Counted from the stretch's first letter, positions 1 to 7,258 are shown. The stretch is 14,623 nt of DNA from Chloroflexota bacterium (GCA_027346765.1 DAIERN010000015.1:1-14623); one strand, 5' to 3'. Translations and numbers: made by a program. The notes: generated by a model from the sequence alone, not told the origin.

Positions 1-653
1 TGCTGCTGCTGGCGTTTGTATCGGTGCTGGTCTCGGTGATCGTCAGCGCGGCGATCGTCGAAATCGGCGATTCGGTATTCCGCGGTCGCCCGGTGTCGGT
101 GCAGCGCGCGCTGGGTTTCGCCCTTGGCCGGGCACCATCGGTCATCGGAGCGCAGCTGTTGCTCGTCCTCGCGGCCTTTGGCGTGCTGTTGCTGGGTCTC
201 GTGTTTGGGATTCTCCTGATGTCCGCGGGCAGCTGGGCCATCTTCCTCGGGCTGATCGTGATTGTCGGTGCCTTCGCGGCGCTCATCTTTCTGGAGGTGC
301 GCTGGTCACTCGTGGTCCAGGCGGTGGTGCTGGAGAAGATGGGGGCGGTCGACGGCCTGTCGCGCTCGTGGCGGCTGGTGGCCGGTTCGGGCTGGCGCGT
401 GCTGGGCTACATCATCTTCATCGGGATCCTCACCGGAGTGTTCGCGGCCATCCTTGGCGCCGTGCCGCAGGCGATCCTGCGACTCGATGGCGCCACCTCG
501 ACCGGCGCCGCGGTTGGCACGGTGCTCGACGGCCTGGCGGCGACGCTGCTGGCCCCGATCACGCCGCTGGTGATGCTGTTCCTCTACTACGACCTGCGCT
601 ACAGGGCGAACGAGCCGGCACCCCAGCCGGGCGAGGATCGCCAGCTCGCCTGA
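1..653 (+). CDS. Multi-pass membrane protein, GPDPase-membrane-domain-like (5' truncated)
   Basis: The reading frame is open to the left edge (codons from base 3), so the N-terminus lies outside the window; the GTG at 24 is unlikely to be the true start. The visible part of about 216 residues is mostly hydrophobic, with roughly six membrane segments, and ends in a short charged, proline-containing cytoplasmic tail. A central stretch (WSLVVQAVVLEKMGAVDGLS, followed by RSWRLV and a Trp-Arg-Val-Leu-Gly segment) matches the pattern in the poorly characterised 'glycerophosphoryl diester phosphodiesterase membrane domain' family, in which a Glu-containing helix precedes an Arg-Ser-Trp turn. These proteins are integral membrane proteins without a visible catalytic domain, and their biochemical role is not settled. 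The gene ends 15 bp from the convergent DivIC/FtsB-like gene. Family assignment is moderate; membrane localisation is safe. Confidence 0.65.
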   Translation, partial: LLLAFVSVLVSVIVSAAIVEIGDSVFRGRPVSVQRALGFALGRAPSVIGAQLLLVLAAFGVLLLGLVFGILLMSAGSWAIFLGLIVIVGAFAALIFLEVRWSLVVQAVVLEKMGAVDGLSRSWRLVAGSGWRVLGYIIFIGILTGVFAAILGAVPQAILRLDGATSTGAAVGTVLDGLAATLLAPITPLVMLFLYYDLRYRANEPAPQPGEDRQLA

Positions 654-668
654 GGCCGCGCCCACGGG

Positions 669-1130
669 CTATTTGCCGAAGAGCAGCTCCAGCCAGGCGT
701 CGAGCGGGCTCTTGGCAGAAGCCGTAGCGCTGCTCCCGCCCAGCGGCACGATCTGGGGCGGCGGTGGCGCGTCGGCGGTCAGCGCAAAGACCTGCTCACC
801 GTTCGCGCCCATGCCCAGGGCGCGTGCCTGCATCGCCTGGAATGCGTCGGTCTGGACGAGCATCAGCTCGCGCCGGCCGGATTCCAGCTGCGCCTGCAGT
901 GCCCTGGTCTCGGCGGCCGCGGCGGTCTCTCGCTGCGTGGCATCGTTGAGCTGGCCCAGCGCCCGGCCGAAGGTCAGGAGCAGCCACAACGCGAGCACGA
1001 CCAGGACGATCGCCAGGATCTGGAAACGGCGCTGTCGCAACCCGCTGCCGTGACCGATCTGGCGGCCGAGCGAATCGAGCCGGTTGCCGAGATCGGAGTC
1101 AACTGAGGTTGCACCGGGAGGTCGGGCCAT
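669..1130 (-). CDS. Septum formation initiator-like protein (DivIC/FtsB type)
   Basis: A 153-residue bitopic membrane protein. Residues 1-35 form a polar, Arg-containing cytoplasmic tail, 36-54 are one transmembrane helix (FQILAIVLVVLALWLLLTF), and 58-95 are a coiled-coil-like stretch rich in Ala, Gln, Leu and Glu. Then comes QARALGMGANGEQVFAL (101-117), which matches the 'AR-x-LG-x-x-x-x-GE-x-V' signature closing the extracytoplasmic domain of FtsB/DivIC proteins. A Pro/Ser-rich linker and an aromatic tail (DAWLELLFGK) follow. Proteins of this family scaffold the FtsQ/FtsL/FtsB (DivIB/FtsL/DivIC) divisome subcomplex. The gene is convergent with the membrane protein to its left and divergent from mrfA across 113 bp. 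The ATG at 1130 is preceded only by a weak AGGG. Function is inferred from architecture and the C-terminal motif, because the primary sequence of this family is weakly conserved. Confidence 0.6.
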   Translation of the reverse strand: MARPPGATSVDSDLGNRLDSLGRQIGHGSGLRQRRFQILAIVLVVLALWLLLTFGRALGQLNDATQRETAAAAETRALQAQLESGRRELMLVQTDAFQAMQARALGMGANGEQVFALTADAPPPPQIVPLGGSSATASAKSPLDAWLELLFGK

Positions 1131-1193
1131 CGCCCTGAGTATGCCCGCCTCGATTCAACCGCGTCGAGTGTGCGCGCAGGCAACGCGCAGTGC

Positions 1194-1234
1194 TATGCTG
1201 CCGCTCGATATAGAACACCTGTGCGGTATGGAGG
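1194..1234 (+). promoter_or_regulatory. Upstream region of mrfA: -10-like elements, LexA-box-like dyad, Shine-Dalgarno
   Basis: In the 113-bp spacer between the divergent DivIC-like gene and mrfA, TATGCT (1194-1199) and TATAGA (1209-1214) resemble -10 hexamers, but neither has a clear -35 partner at 16-18 bp. GAAC-ACCT-GTGC at 1213-1224 is one base off the symmetric core GAAC-N4-GTTC recognised by LexA/DinR in Bacillus and related high-GC Gram-positives. It would sit at or just after the transcription start. GGAG (1231-1234) is a good ribosome binding site, 9 nt before the mrfA ATG. The Shine-Dalgarno is solid; promoter and operator are tentative. Confidence 0.35.
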
Positions 1235-1243
1235 CTGGCAACG

Positions 1244-3547
1244 ATGCGCATCTACGCCCCGGCAGGAACAGTCGAGGTTCTTGATCGCCTGCTCGCCGAG
1301 CCTCAGGTTCGCGAAGCACTCGTCGAGCATCGCGTCCTGCCTGAGCGGGAAGCGCAGGTCGCGCCCTTCCCTGACTGGCTCGATAAGCGTCTGGTGCGCG
1401 GCCTGCACGCACAGGGCATCGAAAAGCTCTACACCCACCAGCGCGAGGCGCTCGACGCACTGCGTGACGGCAAGGACGTCGTAGTCGTCACCCCCACCGC
1501 CTCAGGCAAGACGCTGTGCTATGGCCTGCCGGTGCTCCAGGCAGTGGCCGAAGATCCGGCCGCCCGCGCGCTCTTCCTGTTTCCGACAAAAGCACTGAGC
1601 CAGGACCAGCTGGCCGCCTTCCGCGAGCTGACCGAGAAGTCGGACATCGATGTCCAGGCAGGTGTCTACGACGGCGACACGCCCGGGCCCATCAGGACCA
1701 ACATCCGAACGTCCGGCCAGGTGGTGGTCACCAACCCGGACATGCTCCACAGCGCGATCCTGCCCCATCACACCAAGTGGTTCCAGCTGTTCGAGCAGCT
1801 GCGCTACATCGTTGTCGACGAGACCCACATGTACCGCGGCATCTTCGGCAGTCACGTCGCGAACGTCCTCGCGCGGCTGCTCCGGTTGTGTGCCCACTAC
1901 GGCAGCCACCCGCAGATCATTTGCTGCTCGGCGACCATCGGCAATCCCAGGGAGCTCGCCCAGACCCTCACCGGCCGCACTATGACGGTCATCGACCGCA
2001 ACGGCGCGCCGGCCGGCGAGAAGCACGTGGTCATCCTGAATCCGCCGGTCATAGACCAACGCAGCGGCGTCCGGCCGGGTCCGCTGGGCCTGTCGCACCA
2101 CACGGCACTGAGCTTCCTGCGCGCCGGGCGCCAGACGATCGTGTTTTCCAAGGCGCGCGTCGCGGTAGAGCTGCTGCTCACGTCGCTGCGCGAGGCGTTC
2201 CGCGAGGGCCGCGGACCGCTGAAAAGGATTCGCGGCTACCGCGGCGGCTATCTGCCAACTGAGCGGCGCGACATCGAGGCGGGCTTGAGATCGGGCGAGG
2301 TGCTGGGCGTGGTCAGCACCAACGCGCTCGAGCTGGGCATCGACATCGGTCGGCTGGACGTGTCGATCCTCGCCGGCTACCCCGGCACCATCGCCGCGAC
2401 GTGGCAGCAGATGGGCCGGTCGGGCCGGCGGCGCGAGCCGAGCGTGGCCATCCTGGTCGCGGGTGCGGGCGCGCTCGACCAGTTCGTCGCCAACCACCCC
2501 GAGTTCCTGTTCGAGACATCGCCTGAGGAGGCGCGCCTCGACCCGACCAACCTGCACGTGCTCCTCGCGCACGTCCGCGCGGCGGCATTCGAGATGCCCT
2601 TCGAGAGCGGCGACTCGCTGTCAGGTGTTCCCACAGATGACCTCCTCGCGTTCCTCGCCGAGGAGGGCCACGTGCGCCTCGCCGACGACAACCGCTGGTA
2701 TTGGGCGAGTGAGAACTTCCCCGCGTCAGAGACCTCGTTGCGCGTTGGCGCGCCGGAGAACGTGGTCATCATCGACACCTCGCCGGACCGTCCGCGCGTC
2801 CTGGGCGAGGTGGACCTGTTCAGCGCCCAGGTGCTCGTCCACGAACACGCCATCTACATGCACGAGTCGGCGCAGTACCACGTGGACCGGCTGGAGTGGG
2901 GCGAGCGCAAGGCGTACGTCCACAGGATCGACGCGGACCACTACACGTACGCGAACCGCGCGGTGACGCTCAAGCCGCTGGACGTCTTCGCGGAGGCGTC
3001 CGCCACGGGGGGCTCGCGGGCCCACGGCGAGGTGATGGTCTCATCGATCGCGACGCTGTTCAAGAAGCTGCGTCTCGAGACCCACGAGAACCTGGGCTGG
3101 GGCAAGATCCACCTGCCCGAGATCGAGCTGCACACGACGTCGTTCTGGGTGGCACTGGGGCCGCAGTTCGACCCGTGGCGACGCGATGAGCTGGACGTCG
3201 CGCTGGCCGGCGCAGGCCGGGCGATGCAGACCGTCGCGTCAGTGCTGCTCATGTCTGACCCCCACGACATCGGCATGGTCGCCCAGGTGCGCTCGCCCCA
3301 CCAGGAGAAGCCCGTCGTCTATCTCTACGACGCGGTGCCCGGCGGCGTCGGCCTGGCCGCGCGGCTGTATGACCGCCACGCAGAGCTCGTCGCGGGCGCG
3401 CTGGGCCTTGTCGAGGCGTGTGGCTGCACGGAGGGCTGCCCGGCGTGCGTCGGGCCGCGCATCGAGGCCAACGGCCTGGCCAAGGAGTGGTCGCTGCGGC
3501 TGCTGCGCGAGCTGGTAGGCACCGCGTCAGCCCAGAAGGCGGCGTGA
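1244..3547 (+). CDS. mrfA: DEAD/DEAH-box repair helicase with C-terminal zinc-binding region, MrfA (YprA) type
   Basis: A 767-residue superfamily 2 helicase, close to the usual length for MrfA/YprA. Visible motifs: Q-motif-like YTHQREAL (63-70), Walker A TPTASGKT (83-90), motif Ia FPTKALSQDQ (113-122), motif II DETH (192-195) followed by MYRGIFGSHVANVL, SAT (229-231), motif V region VVSTNALELGIDIG (356-369) and motif VI QQMGRSGRR (388-396). The C-terminal third is the DUF1998-type region with Cys726, Cys728, Cys732 and Cys735 in CGCTEGCPAC, the expected zinc site. In B. subtilis MrfA is an ATP-driven 3'-5' DNA helicase acting with the exonuclease MrfB in nucleotide-excision-independent repair of mitomycin C adducts. 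The next gene here encodes an MrfB homologue 37 bp downstream, which supports the same role. Start: ATG with GGAG 9 nt upstream. Family call is firm; damage specificity is inferred. Confidence 0.9.
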   Translation: MRIYAPAGTVEVLDRLLAEPQVREALVEHRVLPEREAQVAPFPDWLDKRLVRGLHAQGIEKLYTHQREALDALRDGKDVVVVTPTASGKTLCYGLPVLQAVAEDPAARALFLFPTKALSQDQLAAFRELTEKSDIDVQAGVYDGDTPGPIRTNIRTSGQVVVTNPDMLHSAILPHHTKWFQLFEQLRYIVVDETHMYRGIFGSHVANVLARLLRLCAHYGSHPQIICCSATIGNPRELAQTLTGRTMTVIDRNGAPAGEKHVVILNPPVIDQRSGVRPGPLGLSHHTALSFLRAGRQTIVFSKARVAVELLLTSLREAFREGRGPLKRIRGYRGGYLPTERRDIEAGLRSGEVLGVVSTNALELGIDIGRLDVSILAGYPGTIAATWQQMGRSGRRREPSVAILVAGAGALDQFVANHPEFLFETSPEEARLDPTNLHVLLAHVRAAAFEMPFESGDSLSGVPTDDLLAFLAEEGHVRLADDNRWYWASENFPASETSLRVGAPENVVIIDTSPDRPRVLGEVDLFSAQVLVHEHAIYMHESAQYHVDRLEWGERKAYVHRIDADHYTYANRAVTLKPLDVFAEASATGGSRAHGEVMVSSIATLFKKLRLETHENLGWGKIHLPEIELHTTSFWVALGPQFDPWRRDELDVALAGAGRAMQTVASVLLMSDPHDIGMVAQVRSPHQEKPVVYLYDAVPGGVGLAARLYDRHAELVAGALGLVEACGCTEGCPACVGPRIEANGLAKEWSLRLLRELVGTASAQKAA

Positions 3548-3584
3548 CAGGCTAGCTGGCACTGTTCTGCTAGACCTTGTCGGC

Positions 3585-4841
3585 GTGGCAACTTCGGCAA
3601 CGGCCGTACTCACGCGGCGGCTCGATCGATTGAGGTCGGCCAACCGACGCGCCGGACCGCCCGTACTAACGGAGAGACCGGACCATGCATGCGGTCTGGC
3701 GGAGACCATCAACGGGCGGGCGATTCGTAGTCCACGGGGCGCGGTAGTCATCGCCGAACACACGGTCGCTCTGCCCATACAGCGCCACTTGCTCGCGGCA
3801 CTGCCCTACCCCATCGAATCTGGCCACCCTCTCGTTTGTCTGGATCTGGAAACGACCGGATTGGGGACGGCGGCCGGCACGGTGGCGTTCCTGGTGGGAT
3901 TGGGCACTTGGGATGGCGACCTGTTCACCGTGCGCCAGCTGCTGCTGCCTGACCATGCCGATGAGGACGCCTTGCTTGATGCGATCGTCGAGGCCGTCCC
4001 GGCCGACTGCTGGCTGGTGACATACAACGGCCGCACCTTCGACTGGCCGCTGTTGGTGGCGCGCTTCCGGGTGCATCGCCGAGCTGCCCCTTCGTTCGCC
4101 GGGCATCTCGACCTGCTGCCGGTGGCCAGGCAGTTGTGGAAACACCGCACGGGCAATGCTCGACTGGGCACGATCGAGGACGCCGTCTGCGCAGTCGTGC
4201 GCGAAGGGGACCTGCCCGGCGCGCTCATCCCGGAGCGCTACTTCGGCTATCTGCGGTCGCGCCGCGGCGAGCTGTTGCGTGACGTGGTTGAGCACAACCA
4301 CCAGGACATCGTGTCGCTGGGCTTGCTGCTGCGCGTGCTGGGCGGCTACGCGTCGGCTTCTGCGTGGCCGGCGCTGCACCCGGGCGATCTGCGTGGCCTG
4401 GGGCGGGCGTACATGGCTCGCGGCAGGGTGGACGACGCTCTGCGCTGCGTTGAGGCGGCGCTGGTGGCCGACGCATGGGCGAGCGGCGTTATCGATGGCG
4501 CCAGCATCCGGCGCCACCTCTGCGCGGAGCGCGCTCGCCTGCTGGCGCGGCTAGGCCGGATGGCGGAGGCGCATGCCGCGTGGCTGGAGATCGCGCTGCG
4601 CGGCGGCCCTGGAGCGGCCCTCGCCTGGCTCCACGTTGCGCGCCACCGCGAGCATCGCGAGCGCGACATTGGTGCAGCGCTGGCAGCATGCCGTGAGGCC
4701 GCGGCCGTCGCTGAGCGGGCGCGGCTGTGGGACCGGCCCATGCTCGCGATCGAGGCAGATCTGTCCCGGCGCATGACGCGTCTGCGGCGCAAGTCGTTCG
4801 CCACAAGAGGACTCAATCGAAGTGTCGGTCGCGCAGCCTGA
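3585..4841 (+). CDS. mrfB: RNase H-like DEDDh exonuclease with TPR-like C-terminus, MrfB (YprB) type
   Basis: A 418-residue protein. After a basic N-terminal helix (VLTRRLDRLRSANRR, 8-22) lies an RNase H-fold exonuclease domain (about 80-255). It has LDLETTG supplying Asp87 and Glu89, YNGRTFDWPLL supplying Asp153, and EHNHQDIVSL supplying Asp241 with His237 four residues earlier, completing the two-metal active site. The C-terminal half (about 265-395) is Ala/Leu/Arg-rich and reads as tandem helical hairpins resembling tetratricopeptide repeats, as in B. subtilis MrfB. The partner MrfA is immediately upstream on the same strand (37-bp gap), so co-transcription is likely. The start is a GTG at 3585 with no convincing Shine-Dalgarno. 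The frame stays open upstream into the mrfA 3' end, so the start is uncertain by a few codons. The 3' end overlaps the convergent sugar kinase gene by 29 bp. Function as the exonuclease of an MrfAB pair is inferred from homology and context. Confidence 0.85.
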   Translation: MATSATAVLTRRLDRLRSANRRAGPPVLTERPDHACGLAETINGRAIRSPRGAVVIAEHTVALPIQRHLLAALPYPIESGHPLVCLDLETTGLGTAAGTVAFLVGLGTWDGDLFTVRQLLLPDHADEDALLDAIVEAVPADCWLVTYNGRTFDWPLLVARFRVHRRAAPSFAGHLDLLPVARQLWKHRTGNARLGTIEDAVCAVVREGDLPGALIPERYFGYLRSRRGELLRDVVEHNHQDIVSLGLLLRVLGGYASASAWPALHPGDLRGLGRAYMARGRVDDALRCVEAALVADAWASGVIDGASIRRHLCAERARLLARLGRMAEAHAAWLEIALRGGPGAALAWLHVARHREHRERDIGAALAACREAAAVAERARLWDRPMLAIEADLSRRMTRLRRKSFATRGLNRSVGRAA

Positions 4842-5685
4842 CCAGCACTTCGGCGACGGCTTGTGAATCGGGCACGTTCGCGAGACCACGCGCCGTCACG
4901 TTGATGCTGGCTGCGGCCGCGGCGATCGCCAGGTGTCGCCAGCCGTCCGTGGCAGGCGCGAGGCTCCGTGCGGCCAGCCACGCCGCGACGAAGACATCGC
5001 CGGTTCCAGTCGTGTCAATTGGCACGCGCCGTGGCAAAGGCGGAATAAGCCGGCCATGCAGACGGCCATTCCCCACCTGCAGCGCGACCGCACCAAGTGC
5101 CCCATGTGTCAAGAAGAGGCGCTGAGCGGGCCCGACCAGCTCGTGGATGGACGCGTCCGGAAGGGCATCCTCGGCGCTCACGAAGAGCGCATCCGCACGC
5201 GCAACAAGCGGATTGCGCGTCAAGGCGAGGCGCCTGACGGGTCGACTCGGGATCAGCTCGCGCAGCAGGCCCTGCCAGGCCAGGGCCACGAAAGCATCCG
5301 GCGCCAGGGCCGTTGCCCAGTCGGAGGTCAGCTCAGCCGCGACCGGCCCCAGCAGCACCGTCTGGGACGTGCGCCAGGCGTCCGGGATCGCCGTCGTGGG
5401 CATGGTCTCACTCGCTTGGTGCGCGATCTGAACCCTGCCCGCCGCGGTCTGGCGATTGTCGAAGATTGGTCCGCGCTCAAGAGGGACGAGCTCGAGGTCG
5501 ACGCCCGCGGCGCGCAGGATGTCAAGCTCGGCTGCCCGGGAAGCCTGGGCGTCAACGCCCATCAAGGCGCGGACTGAAACTCCGAGTCGCGCAGCGGCAA
5601 GCGAGGCGTAGCAAACCGTGCCACCCAGACGCCAACCTCGACCATCCATGGGGTCGACGTCCCGTGCAGCCGCGCCCACGATCAT
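4813..5685 (-). CDS. PfkB-family carbohydrate kinase
   Basis: A ribokinase-fold sugar kinase of 290 residues from the ATG at 5685 (MIVGAAARDVDPMDGRGWRL). The sugar-binding Gly-Gly turn appears in RLGGTVCYASLAAARLG near residues 19-35. The second PfkB signature is DTTGTGDVF (224-232), where Asp230 is the expected catalytic base and GTGD forms the anion hole; Thr replaces the more common Ala. The open frame runs further upstream to 5868, but those 61 codons are basic, low-complexity and antisense to the divergent small gene, so I take 5685 as the start. No strong ribosome binding site is seen; a TATAGG element lies about 25 nt upstream. It is convergent with mrfB, with a 29-bp tail overlap. The substrate cannot be told from sequence or context: ribose, inositol, nucleosides and other sugars are all possible. 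Confidence 0.8.
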   Translation of the reverse strand: MIVGAAARDVDPMDGRGWRLGGTVCYASLAAARLGVSVRALMGVDAQASRAAELDILRAAGVDLELVPLERGPIFDNRQTAAGRVQIAHQASETMPTTAIPDAWRTSQTVLLGPVAAELTSDWATALAPDAFVALAWQGLLRELIPSRPVRRLALTRNPLVARADALFVSAEDALPDASIHELVGPAQRLFLTHGALGAVALQVGNGRLHGRLIPPLPRRVPIDTTGTGDVFVAAWLAARSLAPATDGWRHLAIAAAAASINVTARGLANVPDSQAVAEVLVRLRDRHFD

Positions 5686-5707
5686 GATCGGCGCTGGCGC
5701 GTCCCTA

Positions 5708-5742
5708 CCTATACTCGGTCTGACCACGGAACCAACAGGGAG
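5708..5742. promoter_or_regulatory. Compact divergent promoter region with shared TATA core and Shine-Dalgarno
   Basis: The 62-bp gap between the minus-strand kinase (start 5685) and the plus-strand small gene (start 5748) contains TATACT at 5710-5715 on the plus strand, one mismatch from the -10 consensus. The same bases read as TATAGG (5713-5708) on the minus strand, with TTGGTT 16 bp further upstream (5735-5730) as a partial -35. The plus-strand -10 has no recognisable -35. AGGGAG (5737-5742) is a good ribosome binding site 5 nt before the GTG at 5748. The layout implies that the two genes may compete for one promoter region. Confidence 0.4.
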
Positions 5743-5747
5743 AGTCG

Positions 5748-6113
5748 GTGTACTTCTACGAGCTGCACGAGGTGGACGACGATCTGTTCGCCAACGTCCT
5801 GCTTGCCCATGACGCCGAGTATGACGAGCACGAGTTCCTTGAGCTTGTGCTCGAAGCGCGTGATGCAATCGGCAAGACCTTCGAGGAGGAGTCGCTCATC
5901 GAGGGCATCGCCGCGGAGCTCGAGCGCAAGCACGGCTTCGTCCAGGTTGAGGCCAACCTGCGCGCCGCGGTGCGTGTGTCGGCCGAGGAAGGTGAGACCG
6001 TCATCACCGCCGTTGATGAGCGCCAGGCGACGATGCCCACTGAGGAAGACGACTTCCGCACGATGCTGGTCGAAGTCGAGCCCGAGGATCGCCCCTACCG
6101 CGACAACAACTGA
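5748..6113 (+). CDS. Small acidic protein of unknown function
   Basis: A 121-residue protein I do not recognise. The GTG start at 5748 is well supported by AGGGAG 5 nt upstream, and the codon pattern is like that of neighbouring genes. The product is strongly acidic (about 34 Asp/Glu against 10 Lys/Arg), without a signal peptide, membrane helix or cysteine. The first 60 residues (MYFYELHEVDDDLFANVLLA and onward) look helical and alternate hydrophobic with acidic positions. Residues 62-90 (GFVQVEANLRAAVRVSAEEG) could form beta strands. The last 25 residues are polar and probably disordered. It is cytosolic by composition. It stands alone between a divergent kinase and a convergent ychF-like gene, so the context gives no functional hint. 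It is real by start signal and composition; its function is unknown. Confidence 0.7.
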   Translation: MYFYELHEVDDDLFANVLLAHDAEYDEHEFLELVLEARDAIGKTFEEESLIEGIAAELERKHGFVQVEANLRAAVRVSAEEGETVITAVDERQATMPTEEDDFRTMLVEVEPEDRPYRDNN

Positions 6114-6117
6114 GCCA

Positions 6118-6140
6118 GCCCGCGCCTGTTCCGGCCGGGC
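6118..6140. terminator. Hairpin between convergent genes, possible bidirectional terminator
   Basis: In the 32-bp gap between the small acidic gene (stop 6113) and the convergent ychF-like gene (stop 6146), GCCCG (6118-6122) pairs with CGGGC (6136-6140). After one bulged C, GCC (6124-6126) pairs with GGC (6133-6135), leaving a 6-nt loop. The stem is GC-rich and well placed, but no T-run follows on either strand, so intrinsic termination is only possible, not shown. Confidence 0.35.
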
Positions 6141-6145
6141 GGCGA

Positions 6146-7246
6146 TCAGGAAGAGTGCAGGATTTCGATCACGTCTCCCGAAACGACCTTGTAGGTCTTG
6201 CCTTCTGAGCGCAGCTTGCCCTGCTTGCGCGCCTCGGCCATCGAGCCCAGCGCCAGCAGATCCTCGACCGAGACGGTCTCGGCGCGAATGAAGCCGCGCG
6301 CGATATCCGTGTGGATGGCGCCGGCGGCGTCCACGGCGGTTGACCCCGCCGGGATGGTCCAGGCGCGCGTCTCATCAGGACCGGCAGTGAAGAACGAGAT
6401 CAGGCCCAGCAGCTTGTAGCTCAGGCGGATGACACGCTCGAGCGAGGGCTCGGTCAGGCCCAGGTCAGAGCGGAACACCTCCGCCTCTTCGGGGTCGAGC
6501 TGGCCGATCTCCATCTCGATCTTGGCCGATAGGGCTTCCACCTGGGAGTGCCTGTGGTCATAGCGCTTGGCTATCCCGGCCGCGAGGTCCGCTGCCTTGG
6601 CGATATCGGCCTCACCTATGTTCAGCAGCACCAGGACGGGCTTCTCGGTCAGAAACCGGAAGCCGCGCACCCGCTTGGCCTCGTCCTCACCCAGCTCGAT
6701 GTCGCGGATGGGCCGACCTTCACGCAGCGCGGGCGCAAGCTTCTCGAGCACCGCAAGCTCGCGATCGTTCGACTCGCGCTCCGCGGGCGAGCCATGGTGA
6801 CCCTGGACTTTGAGCTTCTCGATGCGCTTGTCGACCTGCGCGAGGTCGGCCAGGACGAACTCGAGATCCAGCCGCTCGATGTCTCGCCACGCATCCACCG
6901 AGCCGTCGGGGTGCGGCACGGACGGGTCCTCGAAGGCGCGCACGACGTGGAGCAGCTCGTCAGCGGTTCGCAGCCGGGCCAGTTGGTCGGCTGGGATCTC
7001 CGCCGCCTCGATGCCGTCGGCTGATGTGGGCGGTGCGGGCAGGTCGACGTAGGTGACGTCGGCCGCGACTTCCTTCTTGGGCCTGAAGAGCTCCGTCAGC
7101 CGCGTGAGCCGCTCGTCGGGCACCTTGACCACGCCGACGTTGACGGTCATGCCGCCGAAGCCACCGGTCTCGGCGTTGCCACGGGTGAGCGTGTTGAAAA
7201 CAGTTGTCTTGCCGCTCCGGGCAAGCCCGACTATCGCTACCTGCAC
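6146..7246 (-). CDS. ychF: Divergent YchF/OLA1-type GTP/ATP-binding protein with TGS domain
   Basis: 366 residues, the normal YchF length (about 363). The C-terminal TGS/DUF933 region is canonical: [20 protein letters not shown], then [17 protein letters not shown] and [15 protein letters not shown]. The central helical domain also fits ([32 protein letters not shown]). The N-terminal P-loop is GLARSGKTT (7-15) instead of the usual GLPNVGKST. The DxxG G3 motif is replaced by DLPAPP, the switch region differs, and the G4 position reads NIGEAD. YchF/OLA1 proteins are ribosome-associated, unusual in preferring ATP, and redox/stress linked. Whether this variant hydrolyses nucleotide normally is uncertain. 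The start is a GTG; an in-frame TAG four codons upstream fixes it. There is no Shine-Dalgarno, but TAGACT lies 6 nt before the start. It is the last gene of the minus-strand run, 33 bp after the dehydrogenase. Confidence 0.85.
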   Translation of the reverse strand: MQVAIVGLARSGKTTVFNTLTRGNAETGGFGGMTVNVGVVKVPDERLTRLTELFRPKKEVAADVTYVDLPAPPTSADGIEAAEIPADQLARLRTADELLHVVRAFEDPSVPHPDGSVDAWRDIERLDLEFVLADLAQVDKRIEKLKVQGHHGSPAERESNDRELAVLEKLAPALREGRPIRDIELGEDEAKRVRGFRFLTEKPVLVLLNIGEADIAKAADLAAGIAKRYDHRHSQVEALSAKIEMEIGQLDPEEAEVFRSDLGLTEPSLERVIRLSYKLLGLISFFTAGPDETRAWTIPAGSTAVDAAGAIHTDIARGFIRAETVSVEDLLALGSMAEARKQGKLRSEGKTYKVVSGDVIEILHSS

Positions 7247-7252
7247 CGCCGG

Positions 7253-7258
7253 AGTCTA
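7253..7258 (-). promoter_or_regulatory. TANNNT -10-like element for possible leaderless ychF transcript
   Basis: On the minus strand TAGACT ends exactly 6 nt before the ychF GTG (7246-7244), and no Shine-Dalgarno is present. A TANNNT hexamer at this distance is the typical -10 of leaderless genes in several high-GC phyla. This is a short motif and may be chance. Confidence 0.25.

Noticed and set aside
1436..1830. DETH instead of DEAH/DEVH in motif II of the helicase as a sign of inactivity
   Set aside because: The Asp, Glu and His are kept and the third position varies freely in the family, and all other motifs are intact.
1502..2572. 356-codon open frame on the minus strand
   Set aside because: Shadow of the mrfA helicase domains caused by high GC; no motif or start signal.
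3666..4517. 283-codon open frame on the minus strand
   Set aside because: Antisense to mrfB, which has clear catalytic residues; the product is compositionally biased (Gln, Arg, Ala).
5686..5868. 61-residue N-terminal extension of the sugar kinase
   Set aside because: Basic, low-complexity and antisense to the well-supported small acidic gene; the kinase fold starts at the ATG at 5685.
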